64,000 nucleotides of DNA from the NCBI GenBank assembly GCA_008828725.1, contig MEHQ01000638.1, positions 265,579-329,578 on the forward strand, read 5' to 3'. Numbering within the stretch: position 1 is the stretch's first letter; each line of letters begins with the position of its first letter. Of the stretch, positions 1-11,705 are shown one piece after another. The notes under the pieces are model-generated. The model did not search any database. It saw only the letters and a program-made list of their open reading frames with translations, and was not told where the DNA came from. The DNA comes from Saccharina japonica (Eukaryota > Sar > Phaeophyceae > Laminariales > Laminariaceae). A program made the translations under genes and the position numbers.

Positions 1-1299
1 CGCCCTCGGTCCCCTTGATATGGCTTGGGTTGTCGTTTTCTCGGTGTTTACTACAAGTACTCGTACTGTAAAAAAATATGGCGAGCGGGGGGGGGGGTGG
101 TGGGAGTCGTTCACCAGAGTGAAGGCCACGCACGGCGTAATAGCGGAGCTGTAGAAGGTAGCGGCGAAATGAAGATTGGAAGGGAGAGTGGTATTGTCCG
201 AGCGGATACCGGAGCAGTTAGCTCGGCACCGCGTCGGGAACGACAGTATTAATAATGAGCCTGGCCGGGATGTGGAGCCTTACCGTTGATGGTATGTCGG
301 TTGGCTGGCGGGTCGACGGTGATTATGGCTTCTCTACAGTATGGCGTAATATGTATTGCATTGTCCACCTGGTACACGGGTAGCGACTAATATCATTCAT
401 CCGGCAGTCGTCAGTGTACTGCGTTCGGCGAGTTTTTTTTCGTACAGCGTATACGGCGAATACATTATGTGTCGATCACACAGTCACTACGAGTAAACAC
501 GGATAGTGCCACGGCTAACGTATGTATCAACAATTATATCTTACCGTCGAGCATTTGCCGTTCTGCGTCAAACATTGCATTTGACGAGTAGTGCCCCAAG
601 TTAATCCCGGAGTCCCAAGACAAAGGTTTGTATCGCACCCCCTATTTACCTACAAGCATCAACCCAGGTGTTGTATTCGCGATCTTGCTAGTGGGTGGTA
701 TTCACCTTTTTAATATGTATTTTTTCAAACTGTGCGTATCGTCATACTGGCTTAAGTTTTGTCGCACTCCCCCGGAATCGCGGCTGCCTTTGGATGCAGA
801 TACAACAACTCGAATTATGACCCGTGACGTCACACGGTGCTAAGCATAATATGCGTCTGAAGTTTTTCCTAGCTGGTTTATCGCCGCACACAATGCTCTC
901 GTGGTGTTCTTCTTATACCCTTTTTTCCCCCGGCAGGGTCCGACAATAGATAGCAGAGCATGACCAAGCTGACACAACGGCGCTGCATAACCGTTGTGTT
1001 TGCACTAGTTTTAGTGTCTTGTGATATTAGGGTGTCGAGTACACTTTGTGCGTATGTACACTACAGTACTTCGACTACAGGACATCCATGGGGCCAAACA
1101 GTCTAACCCCACCACGACATTCCCTGCTGATTTCACGAACGGCAAGTGCGCACAGCGCAGGGGAAGATCCGGGGGTTGTGTGGACTCCGGAGCTGGCCGC
1201 ATAATTTCTGCTTGCTGACGCCGCAATCTTGTCGGTGTCAACAGAGTGCTGTTATCATTTCTTTAGCACCACGATATTGATCTTCAAAGACGAACGGAA
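1..1299. other. No gene recognised
   Basis: I see no protein family, RNA gene or clear repeat here. There is a G-run near 88-98 and a T-run near 432. The open frames are short and have no coding signature. Confidence 0.5.
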
Positions 1300-1304
1300 A
1301 AAAA

Positions 1305-2129
1305 TGAGAAGGTAGGTCAAGCAACATGCTAACGACGGCATGGTTGACATCACGACGAACAGGCGTTGCTTACAAACCTCCTGCAACAGGCGGCTGACGT
1401 CTGATGTCGGGGTAAGCAAGAGGGCATCGTATTGCGAGAAACGTGCTACGAACGGCATTGTGGACGTCAAAATGAGGCGTTTTCCGCATGTTCCGTTCGA
1501 CACGGTACCAAGTCTGAATGTCGGAAACAGCAACCACGACCACATACTGCAAACGAGGTCCGGATGATAAACGGTAATAAATGGCACTGCTTTCTTATAT
1601 CCTGCATCACGCGATGGAAACTCAATGCCCCCGGCATCAAAAAGGCGAGATATTGCAGACCAAGTGCGGAGGACGGCAAGTTGAGCTTTTTGTAAAGGCG
1701 TTCCTTGCATATCCCATGCATCGAGAGGCCAAAATTCGATGTCGAGGGCAGCAAGGACTTGTCGTATTGCAAGCAGCATGCGAAGGGCGCAATGAGGAAT
1801 GTTGTTGGCAGGTGTTGTTCACACGGTGGGTGTAGGGGACCATGTCTCAAAGTTGAGGGAACCAATGCGGCAGAGTAATGTGAGAGCCATACTGAAAAAG
1901 GCGTGATGAACGTCCTCATAAAACGGTGCACAAAACGTCTCTGCACTTCGTACAGAGCCGATGTGGGGTCTTCTGACAAGAGGGGCGGCCACTGCATGCA
2001 CCCTTCACAGGCCTTAACTTTCGGGAGAGACGAGTGGTCAACTTTGGAACACATTGCAAGGTCGCGGGTTGTCGGAAACTGTCGAGGTGGGGTTTGACTT
2101 ACAGACAACATGCCCACTGCGTTGATCAT
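1305..2129 (+). pseudogene. Decayed EsV-1-7 repeat gene
   Basis: Reading all plus frames shows scattered pieces of the EsV-1-7 repeat (C-X4-C-X16-C-X2-H-X12). From 1325 the frame reads HANDGMVDITTNRRC, then CLQTSC, then SYCEK. From about 1730 it reads RPKFDVEGSK, LSYCKQHAKGAM and RCCSHGGC, matching the NVEGSK...YCKQHA...RRCSH.TC pattern of the intact gene at 9.3-10.7 kb. At 2055-2129 a last repeat (HCKVAGCRKLSRWGL ... HCVDH) matches the divergent terminal repeat of that gene. In-frame stops occur (for example after TNAAE near 1880), frames change and several cysteines are lost, so it cannot encode a full product. The family is endogenous in brown algae and includes the Ectocarpus developmental regulator IMMEDIATE UPRIGHT. 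The relic lies opposite in orientation to the intact copy. The 5' limit is approximate. Confidence 0.75.
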
Positions 2130-2149
2130 GCCCCCCCACGGGGACGGGT

Positions 2150-4510
2150 TTATCTGTACTGTTGGAATAGCTCAAACTAGTTGTAGCACATCCTACTGTT
2201 GCAGTGTTTTGTCTTCTGAGGTCTGGTAATTGTTTCATCTATATACGCGCTCCTTTGTTAGGTAGGTGCGCGGCCTGTTTTGCTGGCCTTTTTTCGTCAT
2301 GGTTTTACCTCCGCTGGTGCTTTCGCTTCCAATCCGGCGATTGAAATTGCAAATAATTAACTGGTACAATGAGGACTGTGTATGGGACATGAAAACCGTG
2401 ACAAATTACCGCGAAACGTTTCGTAGCAGTACATTGTATATGCCAACAACCGTTTGCGTGACGCATTCAGACACACCAACGAAGATGGCGTGACTGAACC
2501 CATCAGAGGTTCGCAAAATACGAGCGCACGGCGTCGCTGAATAACACTACAAAGTATTAACAAATCAGATGCCGAGCAGCCGCCTGTGTGCCGTTTGTCA
2601 ACGTATACGAACGAGTACAGCGGAAATCCAAGCCCCGGATTTGTTCAGATAATCCATCGTTCGAATTTTATAAACATAAATGCAACTAACCAAGCGTCAA
2701 AGCTTTGTAGCTATGTTTTGCCTTGTTTAAGGCAAACGGCGTAATACATCTCATGGAAACGTTAATAGGTTTATGATTTAGGTTGCATTGTCAATATGGT
2801 GTTTTGAGTGGTGGAGGACAGAGCGCCCTCCCCCCTCGGCCTGATACCTTTAACGCAGCCTGCTGAAACCCCCTGAGTATCTCGACCCCCAACGGTAATA
2901 CCCTCATTTGCTCTCTTCTCCCCCAACGGTAACGCCGGCCGGGTTATTAAGAAGCCCGGCCTACCGTTCACCCCGGTGACCAAGCTTCTGAACGGGGGGT
3001 GCCAATCTACTCTTGCGATATCACTCAAGCAAACCCAAATAGTGAGAAAACAGGTATTCCAGGACCCCGGGTACTTTCGATCGGCCCTCGCCCCTTGGAC
3101 AACATTGTCGTCGAAGCTAAGAGGGCAGATAAAGGGCACGAACCCCTCGCTTGGCTGACCAACCCAGCGACTGCCCCACTACTAGGCCCGCTTGCCACAG
3201 GAACTTCGCGGTTTGCTTGCAGCAGGGATGCTGGCCTGGACGTGATTCATTTCTAGAAACGAATAGCTACATTCGGGTCCTTCAAATCCCCCAAGCCAAA
3301 CAACACTAGACTATCCCAGTCCCCGGTACAGAGCAGTCTCTCTTCCAATATACTCTTTTTGGTATGTTACTCCGGTAGCGGAGGCCTTTACTCCGTCTAT
3401 GTACATAACTAACCGTTGTACACCAGCTCGCTAACTTATTATTGTTGGCCGCTTTACAGCGGCGGTGAAGCCACTCAGAACGTTCACCAGACAGACACCC
3501 AGAGATGGAGAGATGTTGAAAAACCTCTGCAAGTAAAATGGACGTTTAAGGGAACCACCTTTTCGGAAGAACCGTTGCACATGGAACTACTGTACATAAC
3601 AGACAAATTATGACATCGGATTTGTGATCCCCACCTTGACAATTTCAACAATCGTACAATTGAGACCTTTGCGCGACAGCTTCTTCATTTTAGAGGTGGT
3701 CACCGGACATGGCCAGTGTTGGCGTGTTTGCAAATACCTACAAAACGGTCGCATGAACGACACCCGGAAATAGAGCATAGTATTCGATATTCCCGCCGAG
3801 CTACCCCCATGCTCTGAAACCGATCAGTCAATTAGTTTTTATTTTTATCAAAGTTGGGCATTTGTTTCGGGCCGTCTCCGCTTTAGGCGCTTTTTTTTCC
3901 TGAAAATGCCTTTGAAAATACTTCGCATGTTAAACGGTTCTAAACCCGGCAGTTATCAGGTCGTTTATAGAACACTTATTGTACGTTACAGCAATTATTA
4001 ATCTGGCAGTTAAGAATGTCAGGCTTTGATTTACATAAATGAAAGAATTTACAGGAAATAATTTGTTCTGGACTCGAGGAGAAAATTATAATTTGAAATT
4101 GGGAAGTGCAAGGGGGTCGGCGATTTAGAATTTGGCTGAATACACTGCACCCCTGAAAAAAACGAAACTGCCAAACATCCCCCAAGGCCACATCAGGCCT
4201 CCAGCCAAGCCGGCTCCGCTCTCAAACACTGTCCCAAAAGGCGACGTTTTTGATATATATATATTTGTTTTTGCTAAAGAAACTCCATTTATTTCCGACC
4301 AATCAAACTCCTTTACCCTCTGCAAGCATGAAAACAAAAAGATTGCATCTCTTTTTATCATTTTGATCGGTGCGGATAGTGGCTGTGCGGTGATGGATGG
4401 TGTACTGCCTGCTGCTATTCATAGAGTATCTGCAAGCCCTTGGACCAAAATATGCAAGTGCCTTGACCTGCACTGCATCGTGGTTTCGATTCGCGCTGGT
4501 GATAGTCCGC
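2150..4510. other. No gene recognised; short direct repeats
   Basis: No recognisable coding region. A 13-bp sequence CCCCCAACGGTAA occurs at about 2885 and 2920, followed by a short GCCGGG/CCCGGC stem near 2936-2962. The stretch from 3260 to 4510 is AT-rich, with no domain or RNA that I can identify. Confidence 0.4.
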
Positions 4511-4513
4511 CGT

Positions 4514-5633
4514 GATGAATCTATCTCCCGACGTTCTGCGGGACCTGATGACTCTTGCCCGGTTTAAATCCGAAGGTGGGATACTTGAGCCACGATTCTT
4601 ACAGCTCAAAGCACATGTATATCAAGGGCTACCTTGTTCAGACAGGGAGCCGGAAAATGGCGGACGGGATATGTGGCAAGGGAATTGAACTGAAGGGGCT
4701 GATGGAGGTTGTGACGTTCATGGACGATACAAGCGCGGACGAGGTGACAAGAGCCGGGCCTGAGAGTGACGGGTATGTGTGTGTGTGTTGGGGGGGGGGG
4801 GGGGGGTGGTGATAGGAGTGGAGAGGAACCAGATGGGTCAGGGGGCTGGGAACAAACGCAAGAAGGAGGGGAGCAGGACAAGGGCAGTGGGGACTGGGAC
4901 AAGGACGAGGACAGCGATATGGTGAACGACATTAAGAACGAGGACAAGGAGAGTGATGTGGCCGACGACAGGGACGACGAGGACGGGGACGGCGAGGAGA
5001 AAGACGACCACAGAGTGCATGATGGTGGTGATATAAAGGTTATATGATTTTGTGTCGTTGCATCTAGTCTCATTTGGTTCAGCGGTCTACTATGCAGGGG
5101 GGAAGATACAATAGTACACGTGTGGTTCTCTCCTCGGGAATAATCCCAGAGCTTGACCCTTGAAAAACGTGAAATGCGACCCCAATTTTATTTTGGTTTT
5201 CCCCCTCATTTTAGTCGTAAAGCATTCAGATGAACTTCACAACGGGAAAGACCCGCTGACTCTGCTGGACAACGAAGACGACATGACACCGGAGGATGTG
5301 GCAATCCTGGATTGTAATTTGAGAAGGTTTTCGTCTCCCAGAGTCGACACCAGCTGCTCTAGACAACTCTTTTTTGAAACGTGGTGTGTTAGTGAGACTG
5401 AGCAGGGGGTAGTTTGGTGGTCTAATCACTCGCAAGAGCCAGCATCGCACGAAAGATGTGTACGACAAATGTACGCATCTTACAGGAGACCGAAAAATCT
5501 TGAAGCTACCCTTAGATACATACCCCGCACGGAAGCAAGCGCGACGGTGGGTGCGTGGGTTTATCACAGCGTGACGACTAGGAACAGACGGCGGATACTG
5601 TCGGAGGGGGCAGGCAGAACAGTCAGCTAGGAG
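4514..5633 (+). CDS. Unrecognised candidate gene, probably broken or spliced
   Basis: Function unknown. Three stretches look more protein-like than their surroundings. From 4514 an ATG opens a short frame (MNLSPDVLRDLMTLARFKSE). From about 4850 to 5047 the frame is very acidic, with many D/E and some K residues. From about 5214 to 5630 the frame contains DDMTPEDVAILDCNLRRF, then SRQLFFETW and GVVWWSN. A T-rich tract ending in TTTTAG just before 5215 looks like a splice acceptor, and a GGTATGT at 4772 looks like a donor. The phases of that pair do not agree in the frame that is open upstream. A G-run at 4790-4807 separates two frames and may be a slippage or sequencing problem. It could be a multi-exon gene, a decayed gene, or chance open frames. 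Confidence 0.25.
4790..4807 (+). repeat. Poly-G tract
   Basis: A run of about 17 G follows a short TG repeat. It shifts the reading frame between the open frames on either side, so a length error here would change any gene model. Confidence 0.9.
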
Positions 5634-8490
5634 ATTCAGAAGCAGGCGGACAAAAAACGGCAATCATTAGCAGGGGGAGCGTATTGACGCCCGTCGATGG
5701 AGAAGCTTTTACCCCTAAGTACAAGTAGCTCGTGTAAAAAGGCGAAACACGTGTTTGATGCCTGCAGTCCTAAAGAGCATCATCGTGTTTATAATGTATA
5801 TCTTGTGAATTATGAGTTATAGGTTCTAGGCGACAACAATGACTCTTGACAACCGCTCAAGAAAAACAAGGTGGCATTGAACGCCTTTGCAAAACATGAA
5901 ATCGATTTTCAAGCATTTTTCGTGTGAAGCCTCTTCTCCCAATAGGAAAATTGGATTTCAGCATTTCTGCTGAAAGTGCGGAGGAATCAGACTCGAGGCT
6001 CAGTTAAAATACTCAATGTATTAAGTGCTGTCGCATACTCTGTACGCCGAATACTGCAGTTCCCCCCAAACTTGGTTGCATTGTTGATTTTTGACATAGA
6101 GCGGGGATGTTTGGTCACTACCCCCCCCCTTTCCTCAAAAAGGGTACTACTCTCCGCGGATGGCTCCTTCACTAAAGAGTAGTTCTTAACAAAAATGACT
6201 GCAGGGCTATCTCTTTTCTAAGTACGTTGCTCAATCCGGTATAGAACTCTCAAACATTGAGAGCGCGGGGAAAATGATACAAATCAATGGCTATGGACGA
6301 TGAACCTTTGCACAACAAGCTGAATGATCGGGAGTCGTATAGTGTTTAAGTGTGCTAATGTCGACACCGTTGTGCAGTTTTTTCTATCGACAAATGGCTG
6401 TCGAGTGACGTGCTTTAATCCACATACCTGGTATTTGTTTCAAAAGCAGCCACTGTTCTACCGGCAATGGTCGAGCCTTTCCCGCCGTGTGGTTTGCTCT
6501 GATCGATGTTCGGAATGCGGCGCTATCCCCACGAAACTGAGGGAGTGAAATCCATGGACACCAATCTCAAAAACATCAACGTTATAGGAATGCCACAAAA
6601 AATGAAAACGACCAGGTGGTTTTATGTTACCAAGCTCCTTTTTCAACTTCGTTTTGGTTTGTGCTTCACAGCGAAAATAAAAGTCATACCAGCTATTTCT
6701 CGAAACGTTCATGGTGCGCGGAGAAAAGAGTGATTGACGCGGAACCTACCTGTAGTGAGCACACGTGCAAAATATTGTATGTCAGAAAATAATAGCGTAC
6801 CTGGGGTGTCGTGTTTACGACATGATTATTAACAAATGGGCCAGCTAGGAAGCGGTATACTGGTTATTTTCACTCCAATCAATGGTAAGGGGAAACCTGG
6901 CAATTAATACGTTTGTTTGTCGTCAGCAAAGTCATCGGAGGAGACTATGGGCACTGCGTTCAACTTCTCAACCGAGAATATCAAAGTTAGCAAGGAAGCT
7001 GAGCGTCTTAAAAATTAGTGTATCACTCGCCTGTCGATACAATATTCTCCCGGCAGTGGACTTCCCCCATACTTTGAATCAGTGACAAACACCATGAGGT
7101 GCGACGTTAGTCCGCTCAATACTCGATCAAAGACGCTTACTTACACTTCCAGTCGGCACCTGACAGCCCCAGAGATATCTTAAACTGGTTGTAATAGCGT
7201 GGGAGACAAAGCACGCACAGCGTAACCGTTCAAATGAATAACCTCGTCGAAGATGATGCAGTTTTAGCACGATATGATTAAACGGGAAAAATAATTACAT
7301 ATTCGAGAACACAAAAAAATATAAAGACATAGTCGGCACCTGAACCGTTGCAGAGGAAGTAGAGCGGTACATCGAACTCACAAATAAGACACGTTAAACG
7401 ATGATTTGATACTATTATGACGTCGTAGATCATACTTCGAGATCGACGCATAGCACGATATGCTCCCTGTTCACCGGCAGGTGCCTTACGCATGTTCACG
7501 CTCAGTGCTACACCGGAGAACGTACGTACCTTGCCATTTCAAAGACCCTAACTGCTGTTCTTGGACGACACCCGCGCATCAATGGGGGTAGACCCATTTG
7601 TTTATGAGATCCCCCGCTTGAGGAGTTCTGCATATCACACTAAACCTGCTAAAATGTATAGCAAGATGGGCAATCGCATTACCTAAGGGTACCCTTGGCA
7701 CAAATACTGTAAGGCCAGAATTAAATTAGATTTGCCGGAACAATCGGTATGTTAGTTCCTCGGTGAAGCGGCCGCGTCAGTCACAAACGGTGGCGCGAAA
7801 ACAAAAAGTCAGACTTATCAAATCTCGGGTCACGAGGTAATCTGTCAAAAAATTACTCGATTTGTTCGACATTCGTTCGGTGCAAACCAGCCATGCGAAC
7901 TACGTTTGATAGAGTGGTATGCAGTGGTTGATTCAATGAATCGAAACCAAGAATATAGGTAGTGGCTGCCAGTGGGCGTTAGGAGGACGCCTACTTGCTG
8001 TTGAATGATTAATACGTGATTACGCATTTCCTTCACCATTCTCATAGTGAACACCAGACAGGGTAGCAGCACGTCGCAGTGGGGAGGCTGTAAGGCATGC
8101 TGGAAGAGAGTATTCATGTCGCCGTACGACTAGTGGTCCATATATATATATATATGTAGTGGTTCGTCAATTAATCGAAACCGAGCAGCAGCAGTAGCAG
8201 CAGTGTCCACGTGTCCACGTACGGCGTATACGTATACGTATCATAACGTACATACGTGTTTCTGTAAGTTGGGAAACGCACGTTCCGAGAAACATCTATT
8301 ATTATAATATAGTAATATAGTGAAACGCTATGATACGTGGTGAAAGACCAACACGGCATCGATCTCGTGTGGAGGCGCGGTCGAAGTCCCTCTGAACAAG
8401 CTCACAACACATACGTAATAGAGTGCACGGCGCGATTCTTCGAAATAGAGTGCACGGTGCGACGATGATGGTATTTGGCGCGATGATGAT
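5634..8490. other. No gene recognised
   Basis: No protein family or RNA gene seen. There is a C-run near 6121 and a short TA microsatellite at about 8141-8157. Open frames are short and have no recognisable domain. Confidence 0.4.
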
Positions 8491-8610
8491 GGTATTCGCG
8501 AAGGGGCGCGACTCTAGCGGGCTTGAAGGTCCGAGCGCAAACCAGCCGACGTGCGTGACAACAAAAGACGTGTGTACGGAACGGAAATGTATAGCGAAAT
8601 TTCGATAACA
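8491..8610 (+). repeat. Dispersed repeat family R2, copy 1
   Basis: This stretch shares the order TTCGC.AAGGGG.CCGACTCTA, then ACGGAAAT, then TAGCGAAATTTCGA with 33035-33150 and its duplicate at 41035-41150, and in reverse with 28044-28160. It is not recognised as a known element. A local direct repeat (ATAGAGTGCACGG at 8419 and 8446) lies just upstream. Confidence 0.55.
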
Positions 8611-8796
8611 AAATACGTGTGTGAAAAGGCGAAATCGAATGTACGGCGCAATGATAACACATGACGTGTGTACGGAACGGAAATGGACAGCATTAATAAG
8701 TCAATGCCCATATATATTTGACGTCGAAGCGAATCTACCGGATTGGTTCACTTGTTTAGTACTGGACCAAAACGTAGTCCCGGCCTAATGCGGTTT

Positions 8797-9207
8797 TTAT
8801 CTACAAGAAAGGGTTCGAACCATAACGTTCAGCGTCATGTTCAGTACCGAGTACGCCGCCCAATCCAATGCTTGTAAAGCAAAACAATAGAAAGATACGT
8901 AATTATTCTTTCGCCGTTCTTGGTAACGTATCAAGCACATCGCTTGCTGCCGACAGGTTCTTACGTTTGTCTTCGTATCGCCGACCATATCTTGGATAGC
9001 TTTAGCTGCCGAAACATGAGGAGCGGCCTGCAGGCAGTTCAGGCCCATGTCAATCTGGTATAAAGCTAGGGCGCCCCAATGATTCCTTGGTCTACCTTGG
9101 GCTTCTGTCATGTGAGCATAAACGACATTGCCTGGCTCTAGAAAGGTCCTTGCGATATAAAGACGGACACAGCCGGAGGTTACACGACGACAGCGTGTTT
9201 GGCGCAA
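8797..9207 (-). CDS. Unrecognised open frame downstream of EsV-1-7 gene
   Basis: A 136-codon frame on the same strand as the EsV-1-7 gene, ending about 100 bp beyond that gene's stop. The first codon is not ATG; internal ATGs exist, for example at MTEAQGRPRNHWGALALY. The middle (GALALYQIDMGLNCLQAA, AAKAIQDMVGD) looks like an amphipathic protein segment, but I recognise no domain. It could be an exon of another gene, a relic, or a chance open frame. Confidence 0.2.
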   Translation of the reverse strand: MRQTRCRRVTSGCVRLYIARTFLEPGNVVYAHMTEAQGRPRNHWGALALYQIDMGLNCLQAAPHVSAAKAIQDMVGDTKTNVRTCRQQAMCLIRYQERRKNNYVSFYCFALQALDWAAYSVLNMTLNVMVRTLSCR

Positions 9208-9308
9208 ACGTCACCAATTTCCAAAATATACCTGGTATGACTACTGCACAGCTGTACCCCGAATCTAGTCCAACAGAACTGTTCACACCATTTTTCCGGA
9301 TCACTCGG

Positions 9309-10664
9309 TCAAAACCTACACTCAGTTTTTACGTGAAATCGGGGGGGGGTCACGGAACGGTCTGACATGCTTCGACGAGCTTTCTTGCTGGTGGGTCCTT
9401 GTCCAACGCAGACGAAGCCGTCCTGGGAAGGGCCGTGCTGGTGGCAGTGGGTAGGCTGCTTTCCACTGAGTCCCCACCGTGACGTTCGGCAACAATCAAC
9501 CACTTTGCACTTTGCGCTAAAACTAATCAATTTTCCTACCGAACATTCGGTTTTATGTTCGGAACACACTGTCGCCATACCGGCAGCTAGTACACCCCAG
9601 CTCGGCCTCTTTGTGCAGGTTTCATGTGAGCAACGCCGTGTGACGATATCCACCATGTCATCCGCCGCATGCTGTTCGCAGTACCCCGCCATGTTGCTGC
9701 CCTTGACATTGAAACTCGGTTTCTTCAAGCAGGCGTTATATGAGCAACGCCTGCCCATAACGTTCACCATGCCGTCCTTAGCATGTACCTTGCAGTACAC
9801 CGCCGTCTTGCTGCCCTCCGCTTTGAACGTTGGATGCTTCATGCAGGTGCCATGTGAGCATCGCCGAGTTACGGCGTCCACCACGCCGTCCTCAGCATGA
9901 TGCTTGCAGTACACCGCCATCTTGCTGCCCTCAGCATTGAAATTCGGCCGCTTCATGCAGGTTCCATGTGAGCATCGCCTATTTACGACGTCCACCATGT
10001 CGTCAGCCGCATGCTGCTTGCAGTACATCGCCGTATTCTTGCCCTCAGCATTGAAAGTCGGCTTCTTCATGCAGGTGTTATGTGAGCAACGCTTGTTTTG
10101 GATGTTTACCATGTCATCCGTCGCATGAATCTTGCAATACATCGGCGTCTTGCTGCCCTCGACATTAAAACTCGGCCGCGTCATGCAGGTGTCATGTGAG
10201 CAAAGCATGCGGCAAACGTTCACCATACCGTCCTCAGCATGTAGCTGGCAGTACACCGCCGTCTTGGTGCCATGGATGTTGAACTCCGGACGCTTGATGC
10301 AGGTGTCATATGCGCAACGCCGGGCGACGACGTTCACCATGTCATCCGCCGCATGTTGCTTGCAGTACACCGCCACCTTGCTGCCCTCAGCATTGAAATT
10401 CGGCTGTTTCATGCAGGTATCATATGCGCAACGCCTGCTGCGAACGTTCACCATGCTGTTATGAGCATGCTGCTTGCAGTACTCCGGCTTCTTGCCGCCC
10501 TCGACATTGAAACTCGGTTGCTTCTTACAGGAGTCATATACGCACCGCCTGCTTCCAATGCTCACCATGCCATGCCCCGCGTGTTGCTTGCAGTAAACCC
10601 TCATATTAGCTCTGACAGCGAAGCCCCCCCATTTCATGCAGCCATCGCGTGAGCAACGCCCCAT
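9309..10664 (-). CDS. EsV-1-7 repeat protein
   Basis: This encodes about 451 residues made almost wholly of EsV-1-7 repeats. Ten units follow C-X4-C-X15/16-C-X2-H with about 12 residues to the next cysteine, typified by CAYDTCMKQPNFNAEGSK then YCKQHAADDMV. An eleventh, divergent unit (CKVVDCCRTSRWGL ... HCHQH) closes the array. A short basic tail (SKKARR) could be a nuclear localisation signal. The regular C/C/C/H spacing suggests metal binding, but no biochemical role is established. In Ectocarpus the family includes IMMEDIATE UPRIGHT, which acts in sporophyte initial-cell fate, and the name comes from a gene of the virus EsV-1. I chose the ATG at 10664 because the first repeat starts two codons later. 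An in-frame ATG at 10715 is an alternative; further upstream the frame opens with GTG. No intron is needed. Confidence 0.85.
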   Translation of the reverse strand: MGRCSRDGCMKWGGFAVRANMRVYCKQHAGHGMVSIGSRRCVYDSCKKQPSFNVEGGKKPEYCKQHAHNSMVNVRSRRCAYDTCMKQPNFNAEGSKVAVYCKQHAADDMVNVVARRCAYDTCIKRPEFNIHGTKTAVYCQLHAEDGMVNVCRMLCSHDTCMTRPSFNVEGSKTPMYCKIHATDDMVNIQNKRCSHNTCMKKPTFNAEGKNTAMYCKQHAADDMVDVVNRRCSHGTCMKRPNFNAEGSKMAVYCKHHAEDGVVDAVTRRCSHGTCMKHPTFKAEGSKTAVYCKVHAKDGMVNVMGRRCSYNACLKKPSFNVKGSNMAGYCEQHAADDMVDIVTRRCSHETCTKRPSWGVLAAGMATVCSEHKTECSVGKLISFSAKCKVVDCCRTSRWGLSGKQPTHCHQHGPSQDGFVCVGQGPTSKKARRSMSDRSVTPPRFHVKTECRF

Positions 10665-11705
10665 TATCGCCGGACACGGAGTGTGTCGACGGCGGTGGGA
10701 ATACCTGAGGAACATCAGGTGGCGAGGGAGGCACAACAAGGAAGGAAACGGTTCAGGTTTGGCTGTCACGCCTAGAGCTAGTATATATGTCGGTGGCAAG
10801 CGACGACTAAACGGCTTGCGCACCCGCGCGCGGCACTACAATGGTCCCACTGTTGTACTGATGGAACTCGGCGGGGAGGGAGACTGCCTGGTACACCGAC
10901 CAACCTTCCGACACTGTACCGATGTTTGTATACTCAAGGAACTTCTAAATGCGGTTTGAATAGAGAGATACATGATCCGACAAAAACACAAGAACATTAT
11001 TTGACAACCATGTGGGTCACGGGACTATGAAGCTGTTTCACTGACCTGCTGGAATGAAATATACGCTCGTGTATGTACGGTTGTGTTTTTGAAGCATCCG
11101 TCTTGTTCCGGACATATCTCTATGAGTGAGCATTTTTCGGCGAAACCCTCTATACATCAACACGGCTAACCTGTCTGGACAAGTTGGTCGAGGCGTGGCC
11201 TCGATTCGAGCACGGCAGGACGCATACCAAGGGCCCACATGTGTTCTTTCGGCAGGAATAGCTACAACGATTCACCGGGTGCTGTGTATGAGGCATATAT
11301 TTTAACGGTACGCAACTACCCGTAAATAATAGCACGAGATCATGAGCAGACAGGCCATTCAACACCGTGAAGGTAGACAGGAGAACATGCAAAGAACGTA
11401 CCGATACGGTGCTGCTGCCCATAGGCACCCGCAGGCAATACGGTGCGTGTGTTACACGCCAACCTGTGCTCTATTGTTGTAGCTAATACATTATTGTGTT
11501 AGTATCGCAATCGAATGAGTAACATTCGCGTTGTTAGTCTCCGGTCATACTATAAAATAAGGTGTTGAGAAAGGGCCGCATTATTATCGAGCAAGTTTTG
11601 TCCAATGTGTTACCAGTAGTATTATCGCAATAGATTGAGAGTCATCCACGTTGCTTGTCTCCAGTCTCAATCTATCGTAAGAGAAGATTGTTGTTAATCA
11701 GAGTG
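10665..11705. other. No gene recognised; one direct repeat pair
   Basis: This holds the presumed upstream region of the EsV-1-7 gene and then unassigned DNA. A diverged direct repeat of about 60 bp (TAGTATCGCAAT ... GTTAGTCTCC.GTC) occurs at 11498-11552 and 11611-11675. The second unit can fold on an 11-bp stem, ATAGATTGAGA with TCTCAATCTAT. Confidence 0.5.

Noticed and set aside
1255..2129. Minus-strand frames of 174 and 220 codons
   Set aside because: They resemble the antisense shadow of EsV-1-7 repeats; the plus strand holds the real relic.
8141..8160. TA repeat as regulatory element
   Set aside because: Simple microsatellite without nearby gene; the same holds for 58255-58273.
9367..10652. 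Several plus-strand open frames of 74-177 codons
   Set aside because: They are antisense shadows of the EsV-1-7 repeats; the minus strand carries the conserved C/C/C/H pattern.
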